Of a stretch of 64,000 nucleotides of DNA, positions 47,905 to 57,392 are shown in pieces. A program made the position numbers and the translations under genes. The notes beneath the pieces are model-generated. The model made no database searches, was not told the DNA's origin, and worked only from the letters and a program-made list of their open reading frames with translations. Location of the stretch: assembly GCA_007378985.1 (NCBI GenBank), contig VMHB01000001.1, forward strand, positions 1 to 64,000. Direction: 5' to 3'. The stretch is from Parcubacteria group bacterium Greene0714_7 (GTDB taxonomy: Bacteria > Patescibacteria > Paceibacteria > UBA9973 > UBA2103). Positions within the stretch are counted from its first letter, which is position 1; the number at the start of each line of letters is the position of its first letter.

Positions 47905-49344
47905 CTAAAGCTCTATTTTCCTAAATTGAGAAGATTGTGCGCACGACACGCATCCAGTTTGAGACATATCGTGTTTGGTTGCATTGGTAATCCATTCCGC
48001 AAGATTGTTTGTATCTTGAATTTGGTCGCTTGAACCCAATACTATTATTGCCATTCGACGAGTTGCATCACCGACTTTGAGTGAAAGTACAGAGACTATT
48101 GTGTCTTCGGCGGCTCTCGTGTGGCCTACCTTGCCACCTTGAAAGGGGGCACTACTGGCTGGCGCATTTACATTTTTAATAGTGTATTTTGAGCCATCTT
48201 CTGCCATGACGGTTTTTGTTTGTGTGCGTGTAATGTTGAGTACAAATGATTTTTTATTTGCTAGGTACACTGCAAGACGGAATAAGTCTTCAGGGGTAGA
48301 AATATTTTCTGGTGAAATGCCACTGGTGTCCGCATATGTCGTTGAGGTCATATCAAGAGCGGTTGCGGTAGTGTTCATCCATCCTACAAAACCTTTTGAC
48401 CCATAATAAGAGGCAAGTGAATCGGCTACACCGTTACTTGATTGCATAAGTAGGGGATAGAGTAGATCGCCAACCGAAAATACCTTCTCGTTTACATCAT
48501 CCAGATTTGGTGGGTTTACGAGGCTACCTTGGGGTACAGAGAGTTTTTTATCGAAGCTTATAATTTCGTTTGCAACAAGGGCAGTCATTAATTTAGTCAC
48601 AGATGCTATGGGTCGCTTTTCCGTTGCATTTCTCTCAGCATATACGCTCCCTGTATCCATATCAGCAATGAGGTATGCATCCGCATCTATGTGAGGCTCG
48701 GGGAGGGTATAGAGCGCAAGTGGCGGTAAGGGGTCTGATTGTTTCGCATCGTACACAAATATTTTTGTTCCTCGATCGGCAAACGCAAAAACTTTTTTTG
48801 CATCCTCTGTTTCAAGCTTGATACACCCACCAGAGAATGTTGCTGATGTGGGTGTGCCGTCTGGATAATATGTTTGTCCGTGTATAAAATAATTGCCATA
48901 GAATTGCATACTAAAAGGCATGTACACTTTGCCAATCGTTGAGAAGTGGTTTTCTTCTTTAGTTTGGATATTATAAAAACCACTCGGTGTTTCCCATGGC
49001 GTACCTTGTTTGCCTTTCATCACAATCGGATATTTGGCTGTCGCTGTTCCATTCTCGTATAAATAGAGTTTCATGTTCGTCAAATCAGCTGCGATAAATT
49101 TTCCTATCTGCGGAACCGTTTCAGGGATAGTGAGTGCATTAATTGTTCTTTCTGAAGTGGTACTCGCGAGTGCTAGTGTTACATTTGATACACCTTGCTC
49201 TCGCACCAAAGATTTAGAGGCGCTCTCGGATTGAATATAAAGGAATGCGTAGTGTGCTCCAGCTCCAATTGCGAGACACAGCGTCATTACTTTGAGAGTA
49301 AAAGTAATCCCTCTCCAATCAAAAGAATGATCAATATCGTTCAT
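47905..49344 (-). CDS. L,D-transpeptidase/D-Ala-D-Ala carboxypeptidase (S11) fusion
   Basis: This 479-aa protein has an N-terminal TM anchor, a YkuD-type L,D-transpeptidase domain (residues 75-205, with YFIHGQ and ATFSGGCIKLETEDA around the catalytic Cys) and a C-terminal serine D,D-carboxypeptidase domain (S-x2-K as ASVTKLMTAL, S-x-N as SSNGVADS, and K-V-G instead of KTG in GGKVGHTRA). In typical YkuD the motif is SHGC, here SGGC. The two activities usually reside in separate proteins; combining them suggests a single enzyme trims and crosslinks peptidoglycan. Confidence 0.88.
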   Translation of the reverse strand: MNDIDHSFDWRGITFTLKVMTLCLAIGAGAHYAFLYIQSESASKSLVREQGVSNVTLALASTTSERTINALTIPETVPQIGKFIAADLTNMKLYLYENGTATAKYPIVMKGKQGTPWETPSGFYNIQTKEENHFSTIGKVYMPFSMQFYGNYFIHGQTYYPDGTPTSATFSGGCIKLETEDAKKVFAFADRGTKIFVYDAKQSDPLPPLALYTLPEPHIDADAYLIADMDTGSVYAERNATEKRPIASVTKLMTALVANEIISFDKKLSVPQGSLVNPPNLDDVNEKVFSVGDLLYPLLMQSSNGVADSLASYYGSKGFVGWMNTTATALDMTSTTYADTSGISPENISTPEDLFRLAVYLANKKSFVLNITRTQTKTVMAEDGSKYTIKNVNAPASSAPFQGGKVGHTRAAEDTIVSVLSLKVGDATRRMAIIVLGSSDQIQDTNNLAEWITNATKHDMSQTGCVSCAQSSQFRKIEL

Positions 49345-49456
49345 TTATAGTTGGTATTGTACGGTATTTTAGATAAGGACATGAGTCATTGGATGAAATA
49401 CCTCATGTGTCCATGCGCTATACTTTACGAAGGCTATTACGTAACTAATTTTTTAT

Positions 49457-49873
49457 ATGGAAGATGTCACCATTAATTATTTTTCACTTTTTGCTGCCGC
49501 TATTACCGCTGTTGTATTGGGAGTAATCTGGTATTCACCGCTCGTCTTTGGTAGGCAATGGATGGCAGCATCAGGAATGACTCCTGAAAAAATGGAGGCG
49601 CGGAAGAATCGCGCGTCTTTTGGTCTTATTGGTGGATTTCTTTGTCAGATTATTACTGCGTATGTTTTGGTGCATTTCGCGATTTTGTTTGATGTTGCGA
49701 CAGTACCTCAAGCTCTCGCGTTTGCATTCTGGGCGTGGCTTGGGTTTACCGCAGCCACCTCACTCCACTCAGTTTTTTGGGAAGGGAAGCCAGCGCTATA
49801 CTGGGCGATAAACGCAGGCTATCAACTTGCAACATTTGGGGCGATGTCTTTGATACTCGCACTGTGGCGTTAA
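49457..49873 (+). CDS. DUF1761 membrane protein
   Basis: This 138-aa protein with four TM helices matches DUF1761: INYFSLFAAAITAVVLGVIWYSPLVFGRQWMAASGMTPE is the family N-terminus, and GFTAATSLHSVFWEGKPALYWAINAGYQLA the end. Function is unknown. It is just upstream of the RNase P RNA gene. Confidence 0.88.
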   Translation: MEDVTINYFSLFAAAITAVVLGVIWYSPLVFGRQWMAASGMTPEKMEARKNRASFGLIGGFLCQIITAYVLVHFAILFDVATVPQALAFAFWAWLGFTAATSLHSVFWEGKPALYWAINAGYQLATFGAMSLILALWR

Positions 49874-49887
49874 CATAAAACACGTGG

Positions 49888-49893
49888 TATAAT
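49888..49893 (+). promoter_or_regulatory. -10 box of RNase P RNA gene
   Basis: TATAAT at 49888-49893 places transcription start near 49900, at the beginning of the RNA. Confidence 0.65.
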
Positions 49894-49899
49894 ATAGGT

Positions 49900-50268
49900 A
49901 GCACTAGGTAATCGCTCTTTCATAAGAGAGGAAAGTCCGAACACTTACCATTACTGTTTTGCAGTAATGGAATGGTAGTGGGTAACGCCCGCACGTTTCC
50001 TTGACGCAAGGAACGAGTGCTGCGAACAGAAACGCCGGAGGCGAAAGCCAAAGGCTCCGTGTTGATTTGAAAAAATCACTACGGATGAGATTCGCCGTAA
50101 GGTGAGTATGCAACGGCTAAATGCGTACCAGAGTGCAAGGCCGTGCCTCGCGAAAGCGAGGAGTGCCGCTAGATTCCGACGGTAACGTCGGAACCAGATA
50201 AATGGTTGCCGTCACTATTGTATGCCTTCGGGTAACATAATAGCGATACAGAATTCGGCTTATCGGTG
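49900..50268 (+). ncRNA. rnpB: RNase P RNA (bacterial class A)
   Basis: The RNA is the catalytic subunit of RNase P for tRNA 5' processing. Conserved regions are present: GAGGAAAGTCCGAACAC (CR I), ACAGAAAC, AGAGTGCAAGG, CCAGATAAATGGTTGCCGTC (CR IV part) and ACAGAATTCGGCTTAT (CR V). The length (about 370 nt) is normal. Ends are approximate. A terminator follows. Confidence 0.95.
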
Positions 50269-50284
50269 CGATGCGTCAAAAGTT

Positions 50285-50316
50285 GAAACACCCTCGGTGA
50301 AAGCCGGGGGTGTTTC
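50285..50316 (+). terminator. terminator after RNase P RNA
   Basis: GAAACACCCTCGG and CCGGGGGTGTTTC form a stem with one mismatch and a TGAAAG loop, followed by TCTATTT. Confidence 0.8.
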
Positions 50317-50440
50317 TCTATTTCGTTGAATCCAAATATGTGCGCTAGAAAATAGGGTTTTTCTATATCTGAACTCATAATTTTTATGTGATACACTTTT
50401 TACATACACATTTATTATTAGTGTTATATCTAAAGAATGT

Positions 50441-52771
50441 ATGCAGGATTCTACAAATAGCATTACTCAATCTCAGTCTATTTTTGGCAAACTCTCAGGG
50501 TATATTGTTGTCGGCCTTGCATTTCTAATTCCAGTTTTCTTTATTCCGAACGCTTCGTTCCCATTTCAATTCTCAAAAGTGTTTCTTGTTCTTGTGGCTC
50601 TCGTTGTTCTCTGGCTACTTTTTTCTGTACAGATACTTCGGAGGGGTGTGCTCTCGTTTACATGGTCACGCTTCATGTTTGCACTACTGTTAGTACCCGC
50701 GGCGTATCTCATTGCATCAATTTTTTCTCCCGTTCCATCCGTATCATTCTTCGGATACCAACTTGATCAGGATACTTTCAGTTTCGCCGCGCTCGCAGCA
50801 ATTCTAGCAATCGTTACTGCGCTAGTAATAAAATCAGAAAAGCAAATCTTTTCTGTCTTGTTTGGCTTCTTGATTGCCGGGTGGGTTGTATTGATATTCC
50901 AATCAATACAATTGTTTTTTAAGAGTCCAATTTTGCCAGCTCTATTTACATCACCAGCAGTGAACACTGTGGGTAGTTGGAGTGATTTTGCACTCTTTAT
51001 AGCACTTCTTGCATCACTCATACTCCTTGCTATGGAAGCGCTGACACTTTCCGCTCTTGCGCTTATTGTGCTGTCCGTAACTCTAGTCCTCGCGTTGTTT
51101 GTTCTTGCAATTGCTAATTTTTCTCTCGCGTGGCTCATCCTTGGCGGGGTAGCGTTTGTAATGCTTATTCTTACCTTTACGCGTAATCGTGGAAGGGCAT
51201 TGGGAAACACTCTTCGTGCAAGTGGTATTGCAGCATTCCTCACCTTCGTCATTGCAGTTTTCTTTGTCTTCTTTGGTGTCGAATTAGGAAATAATCTACA
51301 GAACTATTTCCAAGTGCAATCTTTGGAAGTGAGACCTTCAATGCAAGGTACTCTTGGTATTTTGGAGCATGTGTATGAGAAGAATGCATTTCTAGGTTCC
51401 GGACCAAATACATTCTCTCAAACATGGCTTGTTGCTCGTGCACCAGAGATTGTTGCTACGCCATTTTGGAATGTTGACTTCGCCGCAGGCTTTGGATCTA
51501 TCCCAACCTCCTTTATTACTGGGGGGATTGTAGTTGGTCTTGCATGGCTCATCTTCATTTTGTGGTTCTTGTATACTGCTGCTCGCGCACTTTTCACAGT
51601 GCCGGCAGGTGAAGATAGATCGTACTTCTTAATTGCTGCGACATCTCTTGCTTCAGTGTTCCTCATGCTTGCGCATATTTTCTATGTACCAAGTGCGGGA
51701 CTCAGCTTGCTTATGTTCCTTTTCATCGGTTTGTTTATTGCGTCCCTGAAAGGCACCGCATTTGCACGCCCAATTAATATTGTTTTCTCGGAGAGTCCGC
51801 GTTTCGGCTTTCTATCGGTGTTAGTTGTTGCAGTAACTCTCGTACTCTCTTTAGTGTCTCTTTATGGTGCCGGTGAAGTGTATGCCAGTGCACTTCAAGA
51901 AGGGAAAACGGTTTTGCGTTCAAATGCAGGCGACCTTGCTGGTGCAACGGCCGCAGCTACTCAAGCTGCAGCACTTTCCCCACAAGATCGTTATTACCGC
52001 ATGTTAACCACTCTGGCTCTTGCACGCTTGAATGAAATCGTTCAGAAAGGTGGATCAGATAAAGTTGCTCAAGATGCGTTTCAAGCAGGACTTTCTGATG
52101 CAGTTGCTGCAAGTACTGCGGCTATAAATGCAAATCCTACGCGTTTCAGCAACTGGATGTCACGGGCGTCAGTGTATGAGACTGTTGTTCCGTTGAAGAT
52201 TGATGGAGCCTATGAAAAGGCAGTTGAAACTCTCGAAGAAGCACGAAAGTACAATCCTAGTAGTCCGGAAGTTGATTACCACCTCGCTAACTTGAAAGCA
52301 TTCAAAAATGATACTGCTGGTGCACGCGCATCTGCGCTCGCTGCTCTCGCAAAGAAGGCAGACTATACACCAGCGATTCTTTTGCTCGCCCAGCTGTCTT
52401 TGAACGAAGGGAAAATTGACGATGCGATTGCTGCAGTAAATGCTGCTATTGTCTTTACTCCTCAAGATTCATCGCTGAAGTATCAGCTTGGGTTATTAGA
52501 GCTTTCAGCAAAGCGTTACGAGAAGGCGGCGACTGCATTCATGGCGGCACTTGCTATTACTCCTGACTTTGCAAATGCATCATTTTTCCTAGGGCAAGCT
52601 GATGTATTCTTGGGTAAAAATGAGGAAGCCCTCGCCATCTTCAAGGCTCTTCAGGAAAAGAATGCTGATAATGCAACCTTAAAAGGCGTTATAGATGCTC
52701 TTGAAAAAGGTGAGAACCCATTCGAAAGTGGCACCGTTGCACCTACTGAAGAAACTCCAGCTGGTGTATAA
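50441..52771 (+). CDS. O-antigen-ligase-like membrane protein with C-terminal TPR repeats
   Basis: This 776-aa protein has about twelve TM helices (residues 18-480) in an O-antigen ligase (Wzy_C)-like arrangement, with the large outside loop around NAFLGSGPNTFSQTWLVARAPEIV containing the conserved G-x-G-x-N-x-F motif, then several TPR units (from residue 490 to 760, for example AAFMAALAITPDFANASFFLGQADVFLGKNEEALAIF). In CPR such proteins probably attach glycan to lipid or protein acceptors on the surface; the TPRs are predicted outside. The next gene is murJ. Confidence 0.82.
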   Translation: MQDSTNSITQSQSIFGKLSGYIVVGLAFLIPVFFIPNASFPFQFSKVFLVLVALVVLWLLFSVQILRRGVLSFTWSRFMFALLLVPAAYLIASIFSPVPSVSFFGYQLDQDTFSFAALAAILAIVTALVIKSEKQIFSVLFGFLIAGWVVLIFQSIQLFFKSPILPALFTSPAVNTVGSWSDFALFIALLASLILLAMEALTLSALALIVLSVTLVLALFVLAIANFSLAWLILGGVAFVMLILTFTRNRGRALGNTLRASGIAAFLTFVIAVFFVFFGVELGNNLQNYFQVQSLEVRPSMQGTLGILEHVYEKNAFLGSGPNTFSQTWLVARAPEIVATPFWNVDFAAGFGSIPTSFITGGIVVGLAWLIFILWFLYTAARALFTVPAGEDRSYFLIAATSLASVFLMLAHIFYVPSAGLSLLMFLFIGLFIASLKGTAFARPINIVFSESPRFGFLSVLVVAVTLVLSLVSLYGAGEVYASALQEGKTVLRSNAGDLAGATAAATQAAALSPQDRYYRMLTTLALARLNEIVQKGGSDKVAQDAFQAGLSDAVAASTAAINANPTRFSNWMSRASVYETVVPLKIDGAYEKAVETLEEARKYNPSSPEVDYHLANLKAFKNDTAGARASALAALAKKADYTPAILLLAQLSLNEGKIDDAIAAVNAAIVFTPQDSSLKYQLGLLELSAKRYEKAATAFMAALAITPDFANASFFLGQADVFLGKNEEALAIFKALQEKNADNATLKGVIDALEKGENPFESGTVAPTEETPAGV

Positions 52772-52902
52772 GGTACATCTCGGAAATACTACCAGTAGAA
52801 TTGCTCAAGCTTTTTCCGCTTCGAGAAGTGTGTCTTATACAGATACTATGGATGAAATACAATTAACACCAAGAGCGAAAGCTTCCGTATAGCCCCCTTG
52901 AT

Positions 52903-54549
52903 ATGGTGCGTGCTGTTTTTGAAGCGATGACGAGACCTATTCGGGGTCTTCATGAAGCAGCATATGTGCTGGCTGGATTTTCTGTTCTCTCGCAGGTATT
53001 AGCACTTGTTCGCGATAGAACGTTTGCACATCTTTTTGGTGCAGGGCCAATACTAGACGCATACTTTGCGGCGTTTCGTATTCCAGATCTTTTGTTTGCC
53101 TTCCTAACCCTGTTTGTATCGTCCTTCGCTTTAGTGCCACTTCTCTCAGGTAAAGATAAAGATGCTCAGGGGGTTATTGTTGGCAATGTACTCTTTGCTT
53201 TTGGCGTGAGTGCGATTGTGATTTCTGGCTTACTGTTCTTCGCAATGCCATTTATTATTCCATTCCTCTTTCCTGGTTTTTCTCCCGAAATTACTGCGAA
53301 CACAATTCTTTTGTCGCGCATCATGTTGATCCAGCCGATATTGCTGGGTCTCTCGTCGATTGCCACATCAGTGGTGCAGGTGCTCCGTCAATTCATGATA
53401 TTTGCACTTGCACCAATTCTTTACAATGTCGGCATCATCATTGGCGCAGTATTCTTTTATCCAGAATTTGGTATTGCTGGTCTTGCGTGGGGTGTTGCTC
53501 TCGGGGCATTGTTACACATGTCTGCACAAGTGATTCCGATACTTGGGCATGCTCGGCATATTGTGCGCCCTTCATGGAGTTCTATCCGAGCTTCTATTGT
53601 GGAAGTCGCTCTGCCTTCAATGCCTCGCGCGCTCGCGTTGTCTGCACAACAAATTTTACTTCTGGTGTTTGCAAGTATCGCGTCATTGACTGCGGTAGGC
53701 ACCGTTTCGGCACTCGCATTTGGGTTCAACTTACAGTCCGTGCCTCTTACCATTGTTGGTGTTTCATACGCAGCTGCAATTTTCCCCGCACTCTCCGCTC
53801 TTATTGCAAAAGGGGAAAGAGAATTATTTATGCGTGAAGTGTGGGCAAGTGTTCGTCACATTATATTTTGGACATTTCCCGCAATAACATTCATTGTTGT
53901 TTTGCGTGCACACATTGTTCGTACCATTCTCGGCACGGGTGCATTTTCATGGGATAACACACGGCTTACTGCGGCAGTGCTTGCGTGTTTCGCAATCTCC
54001 TTGATTGCGCAGTCCGTCATACTTATTTTTTCTAGAAGTTATTATGCAGCACACTCAACACTTGTTCCCATTGTGGTGAATGTTGGTGGCGCAATTGTGG
54101 CAGGTATAGGTGCGTACGGCGCGGTTGTGTGGATTGCTTCTGCCGAAACACCGCGGTTTTTCATAGAAGCACTCCTCCGAGTTAGTGATGTTCCAGGGAC
54201 ATCGGTTTTGGTGATCCCGATAGTGTATTCACTAGCGATGCTTGGTGTAGCTGGTGTCTTTGGATATCTTTTTGCTCGTCGATTTGGTTTCGAAAAAGGA
54301 GTGCTTCATACTCTCGGGTCATCTTTTGCTGCGTCTATAATTGCTGCTACTGGAGCATACGCAGTATTGCAGGTTTCTGCTCCGCTATTGCCCACAACCA
54401 CATTCTTCGGTATCTTCACACAAGGTGTGAGTGCAAGTCTCTTTGGAGGTATATTGTGGCTTCTTGTTCTCTTTGTTCTAAAGAGTCAGGAATTGAAAGA
54501 AATTCATGCTGCCACATTGCATCTTCTTAAGAGAGGACTGAAAGCATGA
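52903..54549 (+). CDS. murJ: lipid II flippase MurJ
   Basis: MurJ moves lipid II across the membrane for peptidoglycan synthesis. The 548-aa protein with 14 TM helices begins SVLSQVLALVRDRTFAHLFGAGPILDAYFAAFRIPDLLF, with the conserved Arg and Asp residues of the MviN family, and contains IVGVSYAAAIFPALSALIAKG. It follows the O-antigen-ligase/TPR gene by 131 bp. Confidence 0.93.
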   Translation: MVRAVFEAMTRPIRGLHEAAYVLAGFSVLSQVLALVRDRTFAHLFGAGPILDAYFAAFRIPDLLFAFLTLFVSSFALVPLLSGKDKDAQGVIVGNVLFAFGVSAIVISGLLFFAMPFIIPFLFPGFSPEITANTILLSRIMLIQPILLGLSSIATSVVQVLRQFMIFALAPILYNVGIIIGAVFFYPEFGIAGLAWGVALGALLHMSAQVIPILGHARHIVRPSWSSIRASIVEVALPSMPRALALSAQQILLLVFASIASLTAVGTVSALAFGFNLQSVPLTIVGVSYAAAIFPALSALIAKGERELFMREVWASVRHIIFWTFPAITFIVVLRAHIVRTILGTGAFSWDNTRLTAAVLACFAISLIAQSVILIFSRSYYAAHSTLVPIVVNVGGAIVAGIGAYGAVVWIASAETPRFFIEALLRVSDVPGTSVLVIPIVYSLAMLGVAGVFGYLFARRFGFEKGVLHTLGSSFAASIIAATGAYAVLQVSAPLLPTTTFFGIFTQGVSASLFGGILWLLVLFVLKSQELKEIHAATLHLLKRGLKA

Positions 54550-54592
54550 TGAAATTTGTACCGACTGCACTGCACGCCGAATTAATTGCTCT

Positions 54593-54691
54593 ATGAAACA
54601 CATTCGTAACTTTTCTATTATTGCTCACATTGATCACCCCAGTTGTAAAGCCGGAACGGCTTACAACGGGGCAGGTGGCAAATCACTATGA
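54593..54691 (+). CDS. 32-codon leader peptide duplicating the LepA N-terminus
   Basis: The ORF begins MKHIRNFSIIAHIDH, which is 14/15 identical to the start of LepA (MKNIRNFSIIAHIDH) encoded 95 bp downstream. After that it continues PSCKAGTAYNGAGGKSL through a palindromic insert and ends TGA overlapping the lepA ATG (ATGA). At DNA level the 45-base copies differ at about eight positions, almost all synonymous. It is probably a relic of an insertion into lepA with renewed start, or a functional leader coupled to lepA translation. Confidence 0.6.
   Translation: MKHIRNFSIIAHIDHPSCKAGTAYNGAGGKSL
54637..54671. repeat. palindromic insert in front of lepA
   Basis: CCCCAGTTGTAAAGCCG and CGGCTTACAACGGGG pair over nearly the whole length around GAA. 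It interrupts the duplicated LepA start exactly after codon 15 (HIDH), where LepA continues with the G1 loop GKST. Confidence 0.7.
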
Positions 54692-56502
54692 AAAATATCC
54701 GTAATTTTTCTATCATTGCTCATATAGACCACGGGAAGTCTACTCTGGCTGATCGCATGCTTGAGGTGACTAACACCGTACCTACTCGTAAGATGCGTGA
54801 GCAGGTTTTGGATCAAATGGATTTGGAGCGAGAGCGTGGCATTACTATCAAGATGCAACCCGTTCGAATGAACTACACTCTGAACGCTACAAACTACGTT
54901 CTTAATCTTATCGACACTCCAGGGCACATAGATTTTGCGTATGAAGTATCGCGCGCGCTTACTGCTGTCGAAGGCGTCCTTCTCTTAGTTGATTCGACAC
55001 AAGGTATTCAAGCGCAGACACTCGCAACACTTGCCATGGCCAGAGACGCTGGGTGTGTCATTATTCCCGTTTTGTCTAAAATCGATATGCCAGCATCGAG
55101 AGTGCCTGAGGTTCGCGGAGCTCTGGCGCGACTTTTGAATGTTGAGGAATCGGAAGTCTTATCAGTCTCAGGAAAAACAGGAGAGGGGGTGGCAGAATTA
55201 CTTGTCGCCATTGTTGAGCGTGTGCCACCTCCTACCACTTCATATCCTAGGGCAGGGCAGGGAGGGAGAGCGCTTGTGTTTGATTTTTCATATTCAGAAC
55301 ATCGAGGGGTGGTGGCGTATGTGCGTGTGACTGATGGGGAGCTCCGTACTAAAGACACAATCTCTTTCATGGCAGTGGGAAAGAAAATGACTGCACTTGA
55401 GACGGGATGGTTAGTGCCAGCGGAATTTCCTACCCCATTTCTTTCAGCGGGCGACATAGGATATGTGGTGACGGGAATAAAGGAGCCTGGAGTTGCGCTG
55501 GTGGGTGACACTATTAAGGCAGGAAACTCTACCTTGCCCGCCTACGAGGGCTACAGTACTCCTAAGGCTGTGGTGTGGGCCTCTTTGTACCCTGACAGCC
55601 AAGATGGATTTACGCTTCTTAAGCAGGCACTTTTACGACTTAAACTCTCGGACGCAGCACTTTCCTTTGAAGAAGACGGCTCTTCAGTACTTGGAAAGGG
55701 TTTTCGGTGTGGTTTCTTGGGTATGCTCCATATGGAAATTGTGACTGAACGTCTAACACGCGAATTTTCTATTACCCCAGTCATCACTACGCCCTCAATT
55801 ATGTATGAGGTAACTGATACAAGGGGTAAGACAGAACAAATTTACACACCAACACAATTTCCTCCGCACGGCATGATTGCGTCAGTTCGTGAGCAGTGGG
55901 TGAATATCGCAATTATTATTCCACCTTCCTACCTGTCACCGATGACACAATTGCTCTATGAATACGAAGCAACAATACATTCCGCCGATCTTTTTGGTTT
56001 ATCAGGATATGGAGATGACAGACTTCTCATTAAAGCTGAGATGCCACTTCGTGAATTAATGCGTGGATTTTTTGACCGTTTGAAAAGCGTGTCTTCTGGT
56101 TTTGCATCGCTCTCGTATGAGTTTGGAGAGTTTCGTCCCGCAACCGTTACAAGGCTCGATGTCCTAGTGGCAGAAGAGCTAGTGCCTGCATTTTCACGCA
56201 TTATTTCGGAGCGTCGGGTTGAAGAAGAGGCTCGTGCACTTGTTGAAAAACTTGCAAATACTTTACCTCGTCAGCAATTTGTTCTTAAAATACAATCACA
56301 GGCGAACGGTCGTATTATTGCATCACGCTCTCTCTCGGCTATGCGTAAAGATGTGACGAGTGGTTTGTACGGTGGAGATGTTTCAAGAAAAAAGAAGGTG
56401 CTTGAAAAACAGAAAAGAGGAAAGGAGCGACGAGGAGGGCATGCAAAAGTACAAATACCACCAGAGGTATTTTTGAAAATGATAAAACCAGACAGTAACT
56501 AG
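54688..56502 (+). CDS. lepA: elongation factor 4 (LepA)
   Basis: LepA is a ribosome-associated GTPase. The 604-aa protein shows AHIDHGKSTLADRMLE, ERGITIKMQPVRM, DTPGHIDFAYEV, SKIDMP, and the LepA-specific C-terminal domain (KRGKERRGGHAKVQIPPEVF). All domains are complete. Its ATG overlaps the leader peptide stop, and the TAG stop lies inside a TAGGGTTTAGGG-family repeat. Confidence 0.96.
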   Translation: MKNIRNFSIIAHIDHGKSTLADRMLEVTNTVPTRKMREQVLDQMDLERERGITIKMQPVRMNYTLNATNYVLNLIDTPGHIDFAYEVSRALTAVEGVLLLVDSTQGIQAQTLATLAMARDAGCVIIPVLSKIDMPASRVPEVRGALARLLNVEESEVLSVSGKTGEGVAELLVAIVERVPPPTTSYPRAGQGGRALVFDFSYSEHRGVVAYVRVTDGELRTKDTISFMAVGKKMTALETGWLVPAEFPTPFLSAGDIGYVVTGIKEPGVALVGDTIKAGNSTLPAYEGYSTPKAVVWASLYPDSQDGFTLLKQALLRLKLSDAALSFEEDGSSVLGKGFRCGFLGMLHMEIVTERLTREFSITPVITTPSIMYEVTDTRGKTEQIYTPTQFPPHGMIASVREQWVNIAIIIPPSYLSPMTQLLYEYEATIHSADLFGLSGYGDDRLLIKAEMPLRELMRGFFDRLKSVSSGFASLSYEFGEFRPATVTRLDVLVAEELVPAFSRIISERRVEEEARALVEKLANTLPRQQFVLKIQSQANGRIIASRSLSAMRKDVTSGLYGGDVSRKKKVLEKQKRGKERRGGHAKVQIPPEVFLKMIKPDSN

Positions 56503-56530
56503 GGTTTAGGGTATAGCGTTTAGTGTTTAG
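56498..56530. repeat. TAGGGTTTAGGG-family repeat at lepA stop
   Basis: CTAGGGTTTAGGGTATAGCG, then TTTAGTGTTTAGGG. The lepA stop codon TAG (56500-56502) is the beginning of the repeat. Confidence 0.75.
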
Positions 56531-56559
56531 GGAAGCACACCTTCAATACAATACGAAAT

Positions 56560-57189
56560 TCAAAATTGTTTTGCGCGAGCAAGCATTTCCGGATAGATTT
56601 TACGCAAGATGTTCATAGTGTCTGAATTATTTGCATACTCTCCACTCTTTTTTCTTATAGCTTCAACAAGTTCATCTCCTATTCCAAATCGTCGCCACAT
56701 TTCACAGGCATCATTGATTCCATACCGAGAGGGCTCTCGATGGGTCTCTGAGAAAATTTTATTATATTGCCTCACTTCTTTTTCTAACTCACCGTTTGGT
56801 GTTTCAACATATTCAAGAGCAGGCAGGTAATCTGTGAAATTAAATTTTCTTATGTCATCAATATCCTGTAAGACTTTAAGCGCACTTCTTTTGATCCAAG
56901 TCTCGCTATTTTGACCTTTAATTCCCTTAAAGGCATCGGGAATCCATTCTGTCGTTATCTGATATTGCATATTGTCACAGACGAGGTGTACGAACCAGCC
57001 TTTTTTAAAGTCATCTAATTTAAAAAATGCATCATCTAAATCGGTAGGATGCGTGACTGTACGATCAATACCTGTTACATATCTACTATCAGGATAGAGA
57101 GTCCCAGCTATATATTTCTGCGTATCAGAAACACCGTACTTTTCTTTCAAATCTAATGCGAACCGGATATGTGTAGCGGCGAGTGCCAT
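56560..57189 (-). CDS. hypothetical protein, zinc-dependent phospholipase C/HD-like
   Basis: This 209-aa protein starts MALAATHIRFALDLKEKYGV, followed by YIAGTLYPDSRYVTGIDRTVTHPTD and GWFVHLVCDNMQYQ. The spacing of His/Asp (THI, YPDSRY, TH, HLVCD) resembles the S1-P1/phospholipase C (PF00882)-type or HD-type metal sites. I can only say that a metal-dependent hydrolase is possible. The gene is on the opposite strand to lepA, and repeats lie at both ends. Confidence 0.6.
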   Translation of the reverse strand: MALAATHIRFALDLKEKYGVSDTQKYIAGTLYPDSRYVTGIDRTVTHPTDLDDAFFKLDDFKKGWFVHLVCDNMQYQITTEWIPDAFKGIKGQNSETWIKRSALKVLQDIDDIRKFNFTDYLPALEYVETPNGELEKEVRQYNKIFSETHREPSRYGINDACEMWRRFGIGDELVEAIRKKSGEYANNSDTMNILRKIYPEMLARAKQF

Positions 57190-57232
57190 ATAAACATTGT
57201 ATCAGGGGCAGTAAGTAGCTTTAGAGTCAGAT

Positions 57233-57270
57233 TTCCTCTAAACGCTAAACCCTAGTGGCTACCCGCTAAT
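57233..57270. repeat. TAGGGTTTAGGG-family repeat
   Basis: CTCTAAACGCTAAACCCTAG then TGGCTACCCGCTAATT. It runs into the stop codon of the minus-strand 35-aa gene. Confidence 0.7.
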
Positions 57271-57373
57271 TAAAGACTGGAAAGTAGAGCAAGATCATAC
57301 TTGCAATGACCAAGACCGCTACAACGCTCCAGACTATTTGGACCTTTCCTTTGTGTTTTTTATCGAACAACAT
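57266..57373 (-). CDS. 35-aa single-TM small protein
   Basis: The ORF starts MLFDKKHKGKVQ, followed by one hydrophobic segment (IVWSVVAVLVIASMILLYFPVF up to the end). It has a basic cytoplasmic start. TATACT (minus strand, 57380-57385) lies 6 nt before the ATG, a leaderless promoter. It resembles other small TM proteins of this genome; function unknown. Confidence 0.6.
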   Translation of the reverse strand: MLFDKKHKGKVQIVWSVVAVLVIASMILLYFPVFN

Positions 57374-57392
57374 AGAGGCAGTATACAATGCG

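Noticed and set aside
52849..52893. 14-codon ORF (MDEIQLTPRAKASV) just upstream of murJ with a TATACA box
   Set aside because: Too short to distinguish from chance, although a leader peptide cannot be excluded.
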